Of a DNA stretch of 64,000 nucleotides, positions 45,908 through 56,708 are shown one piece after another. Each line of letters starts with the position of its first letter. Position 1 is the stretch's first letter. The stretch is from Isochrysis galbana (Eukaryota; Haptophyta; Isochrysidales; Isochrysidaceae), in NCBI GenBank assembly GCA_018136815.1, contig CM030931.1, forward strand, positions 1,105,511-1,169,510, written 5' to 3'. A model generated the notes under the pieces. It ran no database searches. It saw only the letters and a program-made list of their open reading frames with translations, and was not told where the DNA came from. Position numbers and translations under genes: made by a program.

Positions 45908-46779
45908 AATAAAATAATTAATGTTATATCCTAGCCAACCCCACTAGCTACTTGGACACAACTTTTCCGTCCCGGAATCCCGCCATGCCTGACGAGCCAA
46001 GTGTCCGAGTGCTACCGGGGGGAGGGGGCACTGCCCCCTCCCCTCGATATTTGTCCTCCCCCCAGTGCACGCACCGACCCCGCGCATCCCAGCACGTCCT
46101 CTCCTCGAGTCCACGCTGGGGGAAAACCCCTTTCGGGTAAAAGCAACGCGGGGGGGGGGGGGCACTCGTGAATAGGGGCCCAGGAGCGCTAATCTCTCCT
46201 CGCCGAAGCGAGTGGCCGCGGCGAGCCGCGGCCCTTCCCTCCTGGCTCTGGCGCCCCCGTCTTCTCTTACCCAAACGGGGCGAGAAGACACGTTTCTGCC
46301 GGAGGGGAGAGCTGCCGCTCCCCCCTCCCCCTCCCTCTTCCCTTTTCCTCCTCTCTTCCCTGCGGCGGGGGCCCATGGCGCGCGCCTGCGGCCCCTCTTC
46401 AGGTCCCCAGGAGGCGGGCAGGGGCCTGGGAGCGCAGCTCAGGGGGCAGGTGAGGCTGGGGCATGGCCCTGGCCCCTCCTGCCTCTCCCTCGCTGGCCCT
46501 CGAGCCCCTGCCAGTCGACTGGAGCTGGCTGGGGGGTCCTGATCAGGGGGGCCCAGGGGGAGGAGGGGCTGGTCAGAGGGATGGGCAGGCCACGACGGGC
46601 CAGGGCGGGCGAGTCAGGCGGGCCTGTGGGGAGAGGAATGGGTCAGCAGGGCTGTGTGCTCCTGGCAAGCCATCAGGCGTGCCAGGAGAGTGGGTGGTTC
46701 CTCCCCCATGGCGGGGGAGGAGTGGAGAGAGAGGGGGGCTCGTGCCCCCCCATGGGCGAACTAAGTATAAACTTAGTTG
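45908..46779 (-). mobile_element. Retroposon, complete copy with 17-bp target duplication
   Basis: AACCAATTACGTGATAA stands at 45891-45907 and again at 46780-46796. Between them, read on the minus strand, is the element: CAACTAAGTTTATACTTAGT at the 5' end, GTTGGCTAGGATATAACATT near the 3' end and a TTATTTTATT tail. It is about 872 bp. Such long direct repeats plus an A/T-rich tail are hallmarks of target-primed reverse transcription. Both complete copies contain a frame starting MAAASRGPSLLALAPPSSLT in the antisense direction, which I take to be fortuitous. Confidence 0.9.
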
Positions 46780-46799
46780 AACCAATTACGTGATAATAA

Positions 46800-46930
46800 C
46801 AAAAATTAAAAATCTGAAGATTCGGGCTACTAGCTACTAGCTCTGGGGAGCCGAGAAGCAACGAGCTTCAACATCGCACCACCACGTACAACGGCACGAA
46901 TGACGAATGAAGGGCGTGTCATCTCTCATA
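46800..46930. repeat. LINE end box next to the retroposon
   Basis: AAATCTGAAGATTCGGGCTACTAG starts at about 46806 and matches the box at 7440, 11395 and 21580. The retroposon target duplication lies directly before its A-rich run. Only the first 25 or so bases are shared. Confidence 0.6.
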
Positions 46931-47070
46931 CATCGTCCTCTTCTCCTACACCACTATTGATGAGAAATGGAGAAGTGAGACGTACTTCGAGAGGTCCGTA
47001 AGGGCGCCAAACAGAGTTTGATCCTTGGCCGTCGATTGTCACCGCGAGCTGTTGGTACTTACAGACAAGC
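46926..47070 (-). CDS. Candidate terminal exon of a small minus-strand gene
   Basis: The minus strand reads YQQLAVTIDGQGSNSVWRPY then GPLEVRLTSPFLINSGVGEE and a stop. It is preceded by a possible acceptor (CTTGTCTGTAAG) at about 47068. The text is protein-like and no repeat matches it. A second helical stretch (GLAWRIFLSFFAIDCLSVS) lies just upstream in another frame. The function is unknown, and it may be a remnant. Confidence 0.3.
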
Positions 47071-47366
47071 AGTCTATCGCAAAGAAGGACAAGAAGATGC
47101 GCCACGCCAAGCCGAGTCCATGCGCTTTGCCAATACAACCACAAGTCGTAGCCACGGAAATGGTACTCAGCTGGCGCAAATTCAACAAGGCTGGCCTCGA
47201 CAACGGTTCCAACTTGCAGATTACGGGCATTGTGGGTACAAATTAAGGATACTGCATGAAAAATGGAAGAGTCTGTTACAGTGCACAAGTTACAAAGTTC
47301 AGAGCAAGCAACCAAGGGACAAAACGGTGTCACGCAAAGCGGTCGGGGATTCGAGCGCGACGAGGC

Positions 47367-47575
47367 AACGCCTCACATGGAAATCGGGCGCTTCATGGTT
47401 CCGACGTCAACTGTGCATGGCGTCAAGTAACCATGTGTGGAAGGCACTCCCTTAGCGTGCGCGAAGGGGTAACGCCTCACATGGCAACAGGGTGTCTTGT
47501 GGTTCCGGCGCCAACTGGGTACGGTGTCATATAACCGTAAGGCGCGGGAGGCAATCCCACGTTGGGTGAAACGGC
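47367..47575. repeat. Degenerate tandem duplication of the homeodomain gene's 3' end
   Basis: AACGCCTCACATGG begins at 47367 and at 47471 (period 104 bp). The two units align over about 90 bp. On the minus strand the second unit encodes the real C-terminus (PPAPYGYMTPYPVGAGTTRH to a stop). The first encodes a diverged version with its own stop at the matching place (STHGYLTPCTVDVGTMKRPI). Confidence 0.75.
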
Positions 47576-49490
47576 GGCCGGATGCCGCTGTTGTTGCCCA
47601 TTCAGTTGTGTGAGAGCATTCGCAGCCAAGTCGGACATGTTGCGCCATACATGGGAGCGCGGTTGCTCGGTCGGCTCGGTCGGAAAACCCACAGCTTGTT
47701 GAGAGGCCATGTTCGGCGTTGGAACCACCGGAAAGTCGCGTTGAGGAGACATCATGCACGGGACACCACTGGGTACTTGCTGTTGAGGAAACATCATTGC
47801 GTTCTGCGAAGTTGGCGAGTACATACAGCTAGGAGGCACTTGACTTAGTCCGAAGCCGACGTGCAAAAAACCATACGGTGAGGAGCAGATTGTTGGAGGG
47901 GACATGCCCGGCATTGGCCTCGGGAAAGAGGCCTGCGGGATCATTGCTGGCGCCTGCGGCATCGCCACACTCCCATACTGCGGCGGAGGTGGCAATCCTG
48001 CGGCATTAGCAGTTCTCTGCTTCAGCATAGACTCGGACGCACTAATACGGTGGAATTGATGTTGCATTAGTACTTGCTGTGGCGGTAGCTCTGAAGGCTG
48101 CAACGGCCGATGTGCGGTGTAAGCAGAGCTCTGCATCTCGGGTGTGGCCGCAGACAATCCTGGTTCCGCCGCGTCGAGCAATTGGCTTCCATCTACGTCA
48201 GAGCCGCCACATGGAACTGGCAGGTAATGGCACGAGACATTCGGTGATGAGTGCAAAAGCGATTTTTGGTCGGAATGAGAGAGTTGGCCAGGCGCGGGCA
48301 GGACAGGCCCGCCATCTGCGGCAGGCCGCCCTGTGGGGTACGGCGATATGACTGGCCAGTTGTCGTTGAATCCATAGAAGCGGACTGGTTGCACGGAGGC
48401 CGCCGGAGCATCAATGCTGGAAGCCGTGGCGCTAGAAGTAGACAATGGAACACTCTCGGCGCCACTTCGCTGCTGCAACATTCAAGTAAGTCAAAAGAGA
48501 TAGGAGTTCAATCAAATGGTGACGAGCGCGGGAGTCACGCAGGTGCATGACTGATGAGTCATGTTGCCAACAGAGGGAGGAGTGGGGATGCTCACCTCGG
48601 ATGATATGCGTATCTCTTGCGATGTGCTGGACCGAGTGTGGCTTTGTAAATGCTGTCCTGGCCATTGTTGTGCTCGCTGCGCCTGCCAGCGCAGTTCACT
48701 TACAAATTTGTTTACTTGGTTCCAGTCGTTCCGTCCTGCATCGGATGGAAAACTGAGATTCTCGCCATTTGTGGGTGCGGCCGCGGGCCCCGAGACACCA
48801 GGCTGTTGTGAACCTATCGACTTGTCCGACTCGCTAGCCTGCAATGGCGGATGCAAAGGGAAGCTGCCGGCATGGGCAGAAAGATTCTTGATGAGGGCGT
48901 CGACATCTTGAACGCTCCGGTGCTGCACATTCTTCAGAGGCGGTGCCATTTGGCCGGAGGCGTGAAAGAGGGCCTTACACTTCTGCCGCCGGTTTTGAAA
49001 CCATACTTGCACACAGCGTGGGCTCAGGTTGAGCTTGGTTGCAAGCTCGAAGCGCAGAGCCTGAGATAAATTGCCATCCAGGCAAGCGGGTGGTCAGAGG
49101 TTTGTGCGATTTATGCGTAGGGCGGGATCCGGGGGATTGCCAGGCGCTCACCGGCGATGGGAGAGGACCAATTTCGAAGACCTGCTCCAGGACTGACACC
49201 TGGCGCCAGCTGAAGTTTTGACGTGTACGGGCGCGCTTGCGTTGCCGTGGCTCACCGTTGACCGTGAGCTCGATCACAGCACAGTTCTGATCTCCATCGT
49301 CCATCGTGTTAGGGCCATCATCTTCTTGCTCGTCGTCATCTGACCTCTCGTCAAACATCCTCTGAGGCTCGATGGCGGCTGGCTGGCTGGGTGCCCCATT
49401 GGCGTTCTGAAGCTCTGCCCTGGAACGTGTGATGTCGTTGGGGTTGTCGGGCGGCATGGGGTCGAATTTGGGGGTCGAGTGTTGACTCAT
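47477..49490 (-). CDS. Homeodomain transcription factor
   Basis: Exons are 49490-49152, 49060-48596 and 48472-47477 (599 residues), with phase-0 introns of 91 and 123 bp. Splicing restores a 60-residue homeodomain at about 83-141: RKRARTRQNFSWRQVSVLEQ, VFEIGPLPSP|ALRFELATKL and NLSPRCVQVWFQNRRQKCK. The spacing from LEQVF to LA is the normal 13, so no loop insertion of the TALE type. Helix 3 has WFQNRRQK. An acidic stretch (ERSDDDEQEDDGPN) precedes it. The C-terminal 330 residues are rich in Pro, Ser, Gln and Met (for example MMFPQQQVPSGVPCMMSPQR), typical of activation regions. The third acceptor is a tandem CAGCAG, which could yield two isoforms differing by one residue. An alternative start lies upstream in a Pro-rich extension. 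Confidence 0.88.
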
Positions 49491-50870
49491 GGGATCTTCT
49501 GTGTCCTGCTGCCCCGGGCTGAGACCAGATCGAGTGCCGGGGCGGGGCGGCGGTGTGCGGGGGAGGGAAGGGGCGAAGGGGAAGAGGGGGGGCGGGGAGT
49601 CAGAGGGGGGGGGGGGGGGGGGCACGAAGCGCCGCGCAGAGGGAAGGGGCGGGCGCGCCTTGCGGGTGTCGAATGAGAAGCCGGGAGGGGGGGGGTCTCG
49701 AGCCCACTATCAAAAAGCCCCTGTGAAAGCAAAGAACGGGGTTTGAGAAAGTTCCCGAGAATATGAGATTCATGCTCCGTTCATCAAAGACAATGAGATT
49801 GTTCCTCGGGAGATTTTTTGGCTGGCGAATTGCCTGAAGATCCAGGATTTTTACAGATGAAACGGAGATTGGGTCTTCAACCTCGTCGAAGCTGCTGAAT
49901 TCCGATCGTCGAAGGTTCTCAGCCAACGGGAGCTGTGAGTCCCATGGTGCTGTTGGTGCGTATCAAAGTCTAGGAAGAGCCCAGAGATGTGGAGATTGCA
50001 CTACGGACGAATGTCTTCCGTCAAACGCCAAGAGGCGCCACCCGACGATACATTTGATCCATTCATCCAGGGCAGCCAGATGGAACCTCGCACCTTGCGC
50101 AATCATGTAATCATGAGTGTCTGAAGTAACAAACACTCTAAAGTACGTCCCGGCCCCTTCGGGGTTTAAGTTTAAGGTGGCGCTGTCACCGATACTGGGG
50201 GGGGGGGCTGGGGCACGAGAGCTCATCGGCCATCGGATCGGGTGCGCGGTCTCGCGCGAACGCTGCGCGGGGCGAGCCCCCCCCCACCCAGAGAGCCTGC
50301 TGGAGAGACTGCATGGGAACCCTCATAGTGACCCGATGGGCGATTGCGATTGCTCCGACCCGGAATCTAAAGTGTAAAGTGTTGTCGGAATTGAGCTATG
50401 TGCTATGTTGAGGAGTTGGAGTAAGGGCCCTTAGCCCTTAGTAAGGGGAATGATGCTAACGTACAAATCCTAGATGGGAGAAACGTATTCACCGTTTTTC
50501 TACGAAGGCGAAAAACAGGCCGTTTTTGCCGTTTTTGCAAGCCCTTCAGTTTTTGTCTCCGTTTTTGAATGGCAACGCGAGCACTCATGCACCATGCGCT
50601 GAGCGTGAGCATATGTGGGCGCTTACGCGTGCGTGGAAAGAAAGAGAGGAGGAGGAGGGAGGGGAGAGGGGGAAGGGGGAGGGAGGGGGGCAGAGAGAAG
50701 GGTGGTGAAGGGGAGAATGAGAGAGAGGGAGGGAGGGAAGAAGAGGGAGAGGGCAGAGCGAGGGGGGGAGAGGGGAGAGAGGGAGAGAGAGAAGGGAGCA
50801 AGAGGGAGCGAGATAAAGGGAGGGGGGGAGGGGGAGGGGGAGCTCAACCTACTTTTATAAGTGGGGGTCA
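49491..50870. other. Intergenic: G-rich promoter side, unassigned frames, purine-rich tract
   Basis: 49550-49700 is very G-rich with runs of G. A partial palindromic-element end (CCTAGATGGGAGAAACGTAT) lies near 50470. 50640-50850 is a GGGAGA-type purine tract. A minus-strand frame, 50226-49963, has some protein-like text (TYFRVFVTSDTHDYM) but no family match. Confidence 0.4.
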
Positions 50871-51347
50871 ATGGGGGCCTCGCGCCCCCCTCTCTCCATC
50901 GCGGACACCCCCCGGGGTGGGCCCGTACATTCAACCCCAGCCCCTGCCCTCTGGCAGGGGCAGGGCACTCATCAATTCAGCCCAGACCCCTAGTGGGCGC
51001 GGGTCGCGAGCCGCACTCCCAGGCCCGCATGGGCCTGCTCTCGTACTGACTCCCCCCCCCATCCCTGGTCGCCAGGCAGACAGGGGCCTCAGGGCTGCAC
51101 CCAAGGCCAGCGAGGCGAGCGAGGGAGAGGCAGGGGGGGCCAGGGGCTGAGCCCCAGCCTCCACTGCCCCCTGAGCTGCCCCTGCTGGCCCTCTGGGCGC
51201 CCCTGAAGGACCTCTGAGAGCAGGCCATGGCGCGCCGCATGGCGACGCGCCGCAGGGACCGGGGCGGAAGAGAATGGAACGAGGGAGAGGGGGGATTTGC
51301 ACCCCCCCCGATGGAGTGTGGTGAGAAACGAGACCCATTTGCGTTAG

Positions 51348-51979
51348 TATCACAGGACGCCGTCCTTTACTTTCTACTCACTGCCAAGTCTTACTAATAA
51401 TCCGCAAGATTCCCTCCATCAAGTCGAACCCTCCGGACTTTGACCTCGATGATCGTCTCCACTCCCTTGCACACGATGTGCTACGTCTGAGTCAATCTCG
51501 AACGTCTGGAAGATTCTCAATCTATGTCTACATTCATCATGGACTTGATCTCAGTTCACCTCATGCTTCCGGACTCCTCTGATGCTCAATCTCAATGTAT
51601 TCTCAGATACCCCAAGGCACCCCTAGGACACCCCCTTGGTGAACTACACCCTCAGCCAATCAAGGTGCCCTAGTGCCTTTCTAACCCATTCGCCAAAGTT
51701 ACTATCATTCCTCTCTTCACTTCGATTCTGTTCTTTCTCATCTCTACCTGTCACACACTATTACCTGTTCTCTTACGATAGCTTAATATGTGTGATACAG
51801 GCTGAAGTGTTTTGTTAGAATCTCATGTGGCACAGTGGGGATTTGCTTGGTTTCCTGTCCCAAGGTGGCCCTCAGTGCTCGGTTTTATCCCCATCGCTCA
51901 CCTGTCTGTCGCGATCCCTCACAATGCTAGTAATCCTTTTTGCAATCCCTCTGGTCCACTACTGGGTACCAGTACAACA
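51348..51979 (+). repeat. 5' LTR
   Basis: It begins TATCACAGGACGCC and ends GGTACCAGTACAACA. The terminal TA...CA is unusual, since most LTRs begin TG. By eye, two of 632 positions differ from the 3' LTR (T/C at about 51786, A/G at about 51931). Confidence 0.93.
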
Positions 51980-52330
51980 TGGAGCTCCCACCCAGGTGAG
52001 GCTGGCTGCCACTGCCACAGCCATGCCTGCCTGCCTCTTCTCGCCCCACTGGCGCTCGCTCGTCGCGCTCGACGAGCCGTTCACCGCACTCTCATCGTCT
52101 ACCCCCTCCCGAGCGCTTGCTCGCTCACTCCATTGGGAGGCCTTTGGAGTGGGAGGGGGTGGCCCCCTTCTGTCCCATCTTGCCTGCCCACCTCAGGATT
52201 GGTCCTGCGCGAAAAAGCGCGCTGAACGCTTGCCATTCGGCGCCGCTCCGGCGGACTTTGAGGCGAGGACGCTAAACGTCGCCCCTTCGACGCACTCCTC
52301 TTTCCTCTTCTCCTCCCACTTGGAAGGAGA

Positions 52331-52611
52331 TTTGGGGACTGCACTCACCCCCTCTTTGCACTTGCACCAAAGGCCTTTGCCTCTACCCTCTTTGCTCCTA
52401 CCCCCACCACTTGGTGGGCCCTTCTCACTTGAGAAGCGAGGACCAAACACACACGTCGCACTCTCGACGTCTTCTCCTTCCCTTTCCTACTTCCCCCTGG
52501 GAGTGGAATCATTGGGGGGTGCACTCACCCCTCCCCTGCACTTGCACAAGGGCCCCTTTTTCCTGCCCTCCTTGTCCTTGACCCCATCACTTGATGGGCC
52601 CCTCTCACCAC
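52331..52611 (+). repeat. Imperfect direct repeat inside the LTR element
   Basis: The block 52331-52437 (GCACTCACCCC, TTGCACTTGCAC, CCACTTGGTGGGCCC) recurs at 52512-52611 with changes. Such blocks may be scars of the internal deletion or of template switching. Confidence 0.7.
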
Positions 52612-52842
52612 TCGCGCCTCACTACCTCGAGATCGTAGGCATTGCCGTTTGCGCCCCGCCTCATCTGCACGGCCCACTCCGTGCATCATCTTATCCTTTC
52701 CCCCTCTTGGGGGGGGGGTGGCTATTCACCACCCTCTTACCACCTCTTGCACGCACTTCTGAAGGAGGTGGACCTCTTTGGGGCTTTCATCTTGCCCCCC
52801 TTCCATAGGTCGTCATCGCGTTCGACTCGACGACTCGCGACC

Positions 52843-53043
52843 CACAACCAACATCATCGCGCCGCTGCATTCCTACGTGACCTCGTTGCCAAAGAAGCTA
52901 TTGCGATGCGCCATGTCCCCGGCGATGCCATGCTCGCAGATTTCCTGACCAAAGCCATGGGCCCTGCCCCATTTTGCCGTCTCCTTGCTCTCCTAGAGAA
53001 TTGCGTTTCCATTCTTACGAAACACGTGTCCCTACCAATCTAA
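52843..53043 (+). pseudogene. Copia-type RNase H C-terminal fragment
   Basis: The frame reads HNQHHRAAAFLRDLVAKEAI then MRHVPGDAMLADFLTKAMGP. This is the standard end of Ty1/Copia RNase H (HxRAHFLRDLV..., P(T/G)(E/D)xxADxxTKA). It stops 40 bp before the 3' LTR. The frame upstream in 51825-52808 has no recognisable domain. Confidence 0.9.
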
Positions 53044-53082
53044 GGTCTAAGCCTCGGCTCCCGCACTCGCCTTACGGGGGGG

Positions 53083-53714
53083 TATCACAGGACGCCGTCC
53101 TTTACTTTCTACTCACTGCCAAGTCTTACTAATAATCCGCAAGATTCCCTCCATCAAGTCGAACCCTCCGGACTTTGACCTCGATGATCGTCTCCACTCC
53201 CTTGCACACGATGTGCTACGTCTGAGTCAATCTCGAACGTCTGGAAGATTCTCAATCTATGTCTACATTCATCATGGACTTGATCTCAGTTCACCTCATG
53301 CTTCCGGACTCCTCTGATGCTCAATCTCAATGTATTCTCAGATACCCCAAGGCACCCCTAGGACACCCCCTTGGTGAACTACACCCTCAGCCAATCAAGG
53401 TGCCCTAGTGCCTTTCTAACCCATTCGCCAAAGTTACTATCATTCCTCTCTTCACTTCGATTCTGTTCTTTCTCATCTCTACCTGTCACACACTATTACC
53501 TGTTCTCTTACGATAGCTTAACATGTGTGATACAGGCTGAAGTGTTTTGTTAGAATCTCATGTGGCACAGTGGGGATTTGCTTGGTTTCCTGTCCCAAGG
53601 TGGCCCTCAGTGCTCGGTTTTATCCCCATCGCTCACCTGTCTGTCGCGATCCCTCACAATGCTGGTAATCCTTTTTGCAATCCCTCTGGTCCACTACTGG
53701 GTACCAGTACAACA
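53083..53714 (+). repeat. 3' LTR
   Basis: It has the same length as the 5' LTR and identical ends, preceded by the G7 tract. The short frames in both LTRs are the same and are not genes. Confidence 0.93.
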
Positions 53715-54170
53715 GTTAGCAAATGGGCGGAGGGGGGCGGCTGGCGACAGAAGGAAGAGGAGGAGGGAGAGACTCAAGACGCCTACGGGAACCACTGTGG
53801 CAGGTATCTCGAGGCGCAGTCTTTTATTTCTCGAGGACAGCTCGCGGCGAGAGCTGTAAGGGCCGTTCTTCTTTTTTGACGAGAGGTTCCTCCCCCCCCC
53901 CCCGGTGCTTTTTCCCGGAGAGTCGGCCGGCGTCGACCGGTCCGCCTCAATGGGTTTTCCCCCATTTTAACTTGTGGGGAGTTAGAATGGGAGCCGGGGG
54001 CATGCGAGGGGGGAGATGTGGAGGGGTGCATAGTACATAGTAGTATGTATCTGTGACAACAGCACGCGCAAGGTGTACGGGCAGGTGCGCCGAGGGCTGT
54101 CGTGTTAGTACCGGGCTAGTGAGAGTAGTGGTACTAATGCTCAGATAGATTGTTGAGGGGGAGGGGGAGC

Positions 54171-54560
<390 letters not shown>

Positions 54561-54609
54561 GGGGGGAAGGAGAGCGAGCGAAAGCAAGCAAGCGAGGAAC
54601 AAGCGAGGC

Positions 54610-56345
54610 GATGGGGGGTTGACCTCCGTTCATAATGTGGCCGTACCGGACAACGAGGTACTTGACGAGCTTAGTGCTCTCGTCCATTACCTCATGCAAG
54701 ACAACTAAGTTTATACTTAGTTCGCCCATGGGGGGGCACGAGCCCACCTCTCTCTCCACTCCTCCCCTGCCATGGGGGAGGAACCACCCACTCTCCTGGC
54801 ACGCCTGATGGCTTGCCAGGAGCACACAGCCCTGCTGACCCATTCCTCTCCCCACAGGCCCGCCTGACTCGCCCGCCCTGGCCCGTCGTGGCCTGCCCAT
54901 CCCTCTGACCAGCCCCTCCTCCCCCTGGGCCCCCCTGATCAGGACCCCCCAGCCAGCTCCAGTCGACTGGCAGGGGCTCGAGAGCCAGCGAGGGAGAGGT
55001 AGGAGGGGCCAGGGCCATGCCCCAGCCTCACCTGCCCCCTGAGCTGTGCTCCCAGGCCCCTGCCGGCCTCCTGGGGACCTGAAGAGGGGCCGCAGGCGCG
55101 CGCCATGGGCCCCCGCCGCAGGGAAGAGAGGAGGAAAAGGGAAGAGGGAGGGGAGGGGGGAGCGGCAGCTCTCCCCTCCGGCAGAAACGTGTCTTCTCGC
55201 CCCGTTTGGGTAAGAGAAGACGGGGGCGCCAGAGCCAGGAGGGAAGGGCCGCGGCTCGCCGCGGCCACTCGCTCTAGCGAGGGAGATTAGCGCTTCTGGG
55301 CTCCTATCTCACGAATGCCCCCCCCCCCCCTGCGTTGCTTTTACCCGAAAGGGGTTTTCCCCCAGCGTGGACTCGAGGAGAGGACGCGTTGGGGTGCGCG
55401 GGGCCGGTGCATGCACTGGGGGGAGGACAAATGACAAATATCGAGGGGAGGGGGCAGTGCCCCCACCCCCCGGTATCACTCGGACACCTGGCCCGTCAGG
55501 CATGGCGGGATTCCGGGACTGAGACGTTATGTCCAATTAGCTAGTGGGGTTGGCTAGGATATAACATTGATTATTATTATTATTACCTCATGCAAGACTG
55601 GCCCCACCATTGCAACGTGACGCTGGAACGTGGTCCAGCTCATGGGAGTACGCTGCTGTGCGACGCAGAGGCGCTCGTAACCTGCGTGCATGGTGCCGCT
55701 CAGCAGGCACGCCACCACGTCCCGCAGGACATCGCCGGAGAAGCTCACGCGCCTTGCCTTCTTGGGCGGCTGGGTGGCATCTTCGCAGACCTGTTCCTCG
55801 ATGAGGCTCGGCTCGGTGCCAGAGGCGGTTAGCGTTGCATTGCACGGCACATGTACGCGCTCACCACACAGGCTGATCGTGTGCGTGGATCGGCAATTCC
55901 TGCACCGCAGCTTGAGCGTCAGCCCCCACGAGCCATACAGCCGCGACGCAGCCGGCGACTCGTCGGGCACCAGGCTCGACGCCTTCCTGCATGATCCACA
56001 GGCCAGGGCACAACACAGGCTCTGCGCCAGTGCTTTGCCGTTGACCAGATACTGCTTGTCCGGGGCGTGAATGATGGGCGACGGCAGTGGCGGAGCCGAA
56101 GGCTTCCGCAGCCCGCCACAACCCCCTGGCGACCCGAACGGCGACTCCTTCACCGCCCTGCGCACCCTGACCTCCCTCTGCTGCTGACCCTCATCTCCGC
56201 TGCTCGCTGCAGACTCGTTCGTCGTTCTTGGTGCTGCTGGGGCAGCAGCGCAGGCGGGACGTTGGGGGGGCCGCGCCTTGGCTCCGTGCTGGTTCCCCTT
56301 CTGGAAGCCCCTGGTCTTCGCCTTCCTGGACCCACCCACACCCAT
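54610..56345 (-). pseudogene. Mutator-like transposase N-terminal region, split by the retroposon
   Basis: The minus-strand frame from 56345 (MGVGGSRKAKTRGFQKGNQH) has a basic, low-complexity start, then LVNGKALAQSLCCALACGSC with a second CRNC pair (zinc-ligand style). It continues as RDVVACLLSGTMHAGYERLC and TPMSWTTFQRHVAMVGPVLH. This is the style of Mutator-like transposase N-terminal domains that precede the catalytic core. The frame meets the retroposon at 55598. If the insert and one target copy are ignored, it continues at 54702 leftward as MDESTKLVKYLVVRYGHIMN, then runs into the microsatellite. No DDE core is left. Family assignment is from sequence style only. Confidence 0.65.
54703..55581 (+). 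mobile_element. Retroposon, complete sense copy with 17-bp target duplication and (ATT)n tail
   Basis: ATTACCTCATGCAAGAC stands at 54686-54702 and 55582-55598. The element starts AACTAAGTTTATACTTAGTT and ends GTTGGCTAGGATATAACATT then GATTATTATTATT. It is the sense partner of 45908-46779 and similar over its whole length. It lies inside the transposase-like frame described next. Confidence 0.92.
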
Positions 56346-56708
56346 CGCCCATGCTCCCTTGCCCCCCCCCCTTCTCTGCGTGGCACAGAGCGACGCCAGG
56401 CGCAGCGCCTCGCGGCCTCGCCCCGCGAGTTCTCCGCCAGTTCCTGAAACGCCCCCCCCCCCCCCCAGAAAAGCTAGGGAACCACCTTAAGGTTGGGCCG
56501 AACACACGCCTTACTTTATTTGTTATTTGTGGTCAAGTTCGACTATTTTTTTTGTGGGCTACTCCTACTTGTAATCCCCTGTCGCGCCGCGCGGCCGCGC
56601 CGCCGATGCCCACCGGGGAGCGCGGGTCCGGGAAGGGGGGAGGGGGGGGGGGGGGAGGAACAGGGCGGGGGAGCGTGAGAACCCATCAGGTTGGAGAGAG
56701 CCTCGCGC

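Larger units (their letters stand above)
51348..53714 (+). mobile_element. Internally deleted Copia-type LTR retrotransposon
   Basis: Two 632-bp direct LTRs flank a 1103-bp interior. A 5-bp target duplication GTTAG stands at 51343-51347 and 53715-53719. After the left LTR the interior starts TGG, as a primer-binding site should. Seven G (53076-53082) form the polypurine tract before the right LTR. The only protein left is the end of Copia-type RNase H. Gag, protease, integrase and most of RT are gone, so it must have moved with proteins from another copy. Confidence 0.93.
50880..54150 (+). mobile_element. D-type element split by an LTR retrotransposon
   Basis: 50880-51347 matches the reverse of 13480-13950, and 53715-54150 matches the reverse of 13066-13475. 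With the LTR element removed and one GTTAG kept, the two halves rejoin at the family's GTTTGCGTTAGCAAAC-type palindrome. The outer right end is GGTACTAATGCTCAGATAGATTG, as at 39380. Confidence 0.85.

Noticed and set aside
45022-45912. 296-codon plus-strand frame
   Set aside because: It runs through degenerate retroposon sequence and homopolymers. There is no conserved text beyond the repeat.
46212-46793. Frames starting MAAASRGPSLLALAPPSSLT in two places
   Set aside because: They lie antisense inside the retroposon and end at different points. The likeness follows from the repeats being related, not from selection on a protein.
51825-52808. 327-codon frame crossing from the left LTR into the interior
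   Set aside because: It has no Gag or protease motif, crosses the primer-binding site and contains imperfect direct repeats. I treat it as non-coding apart from the RNase H end in another frame.
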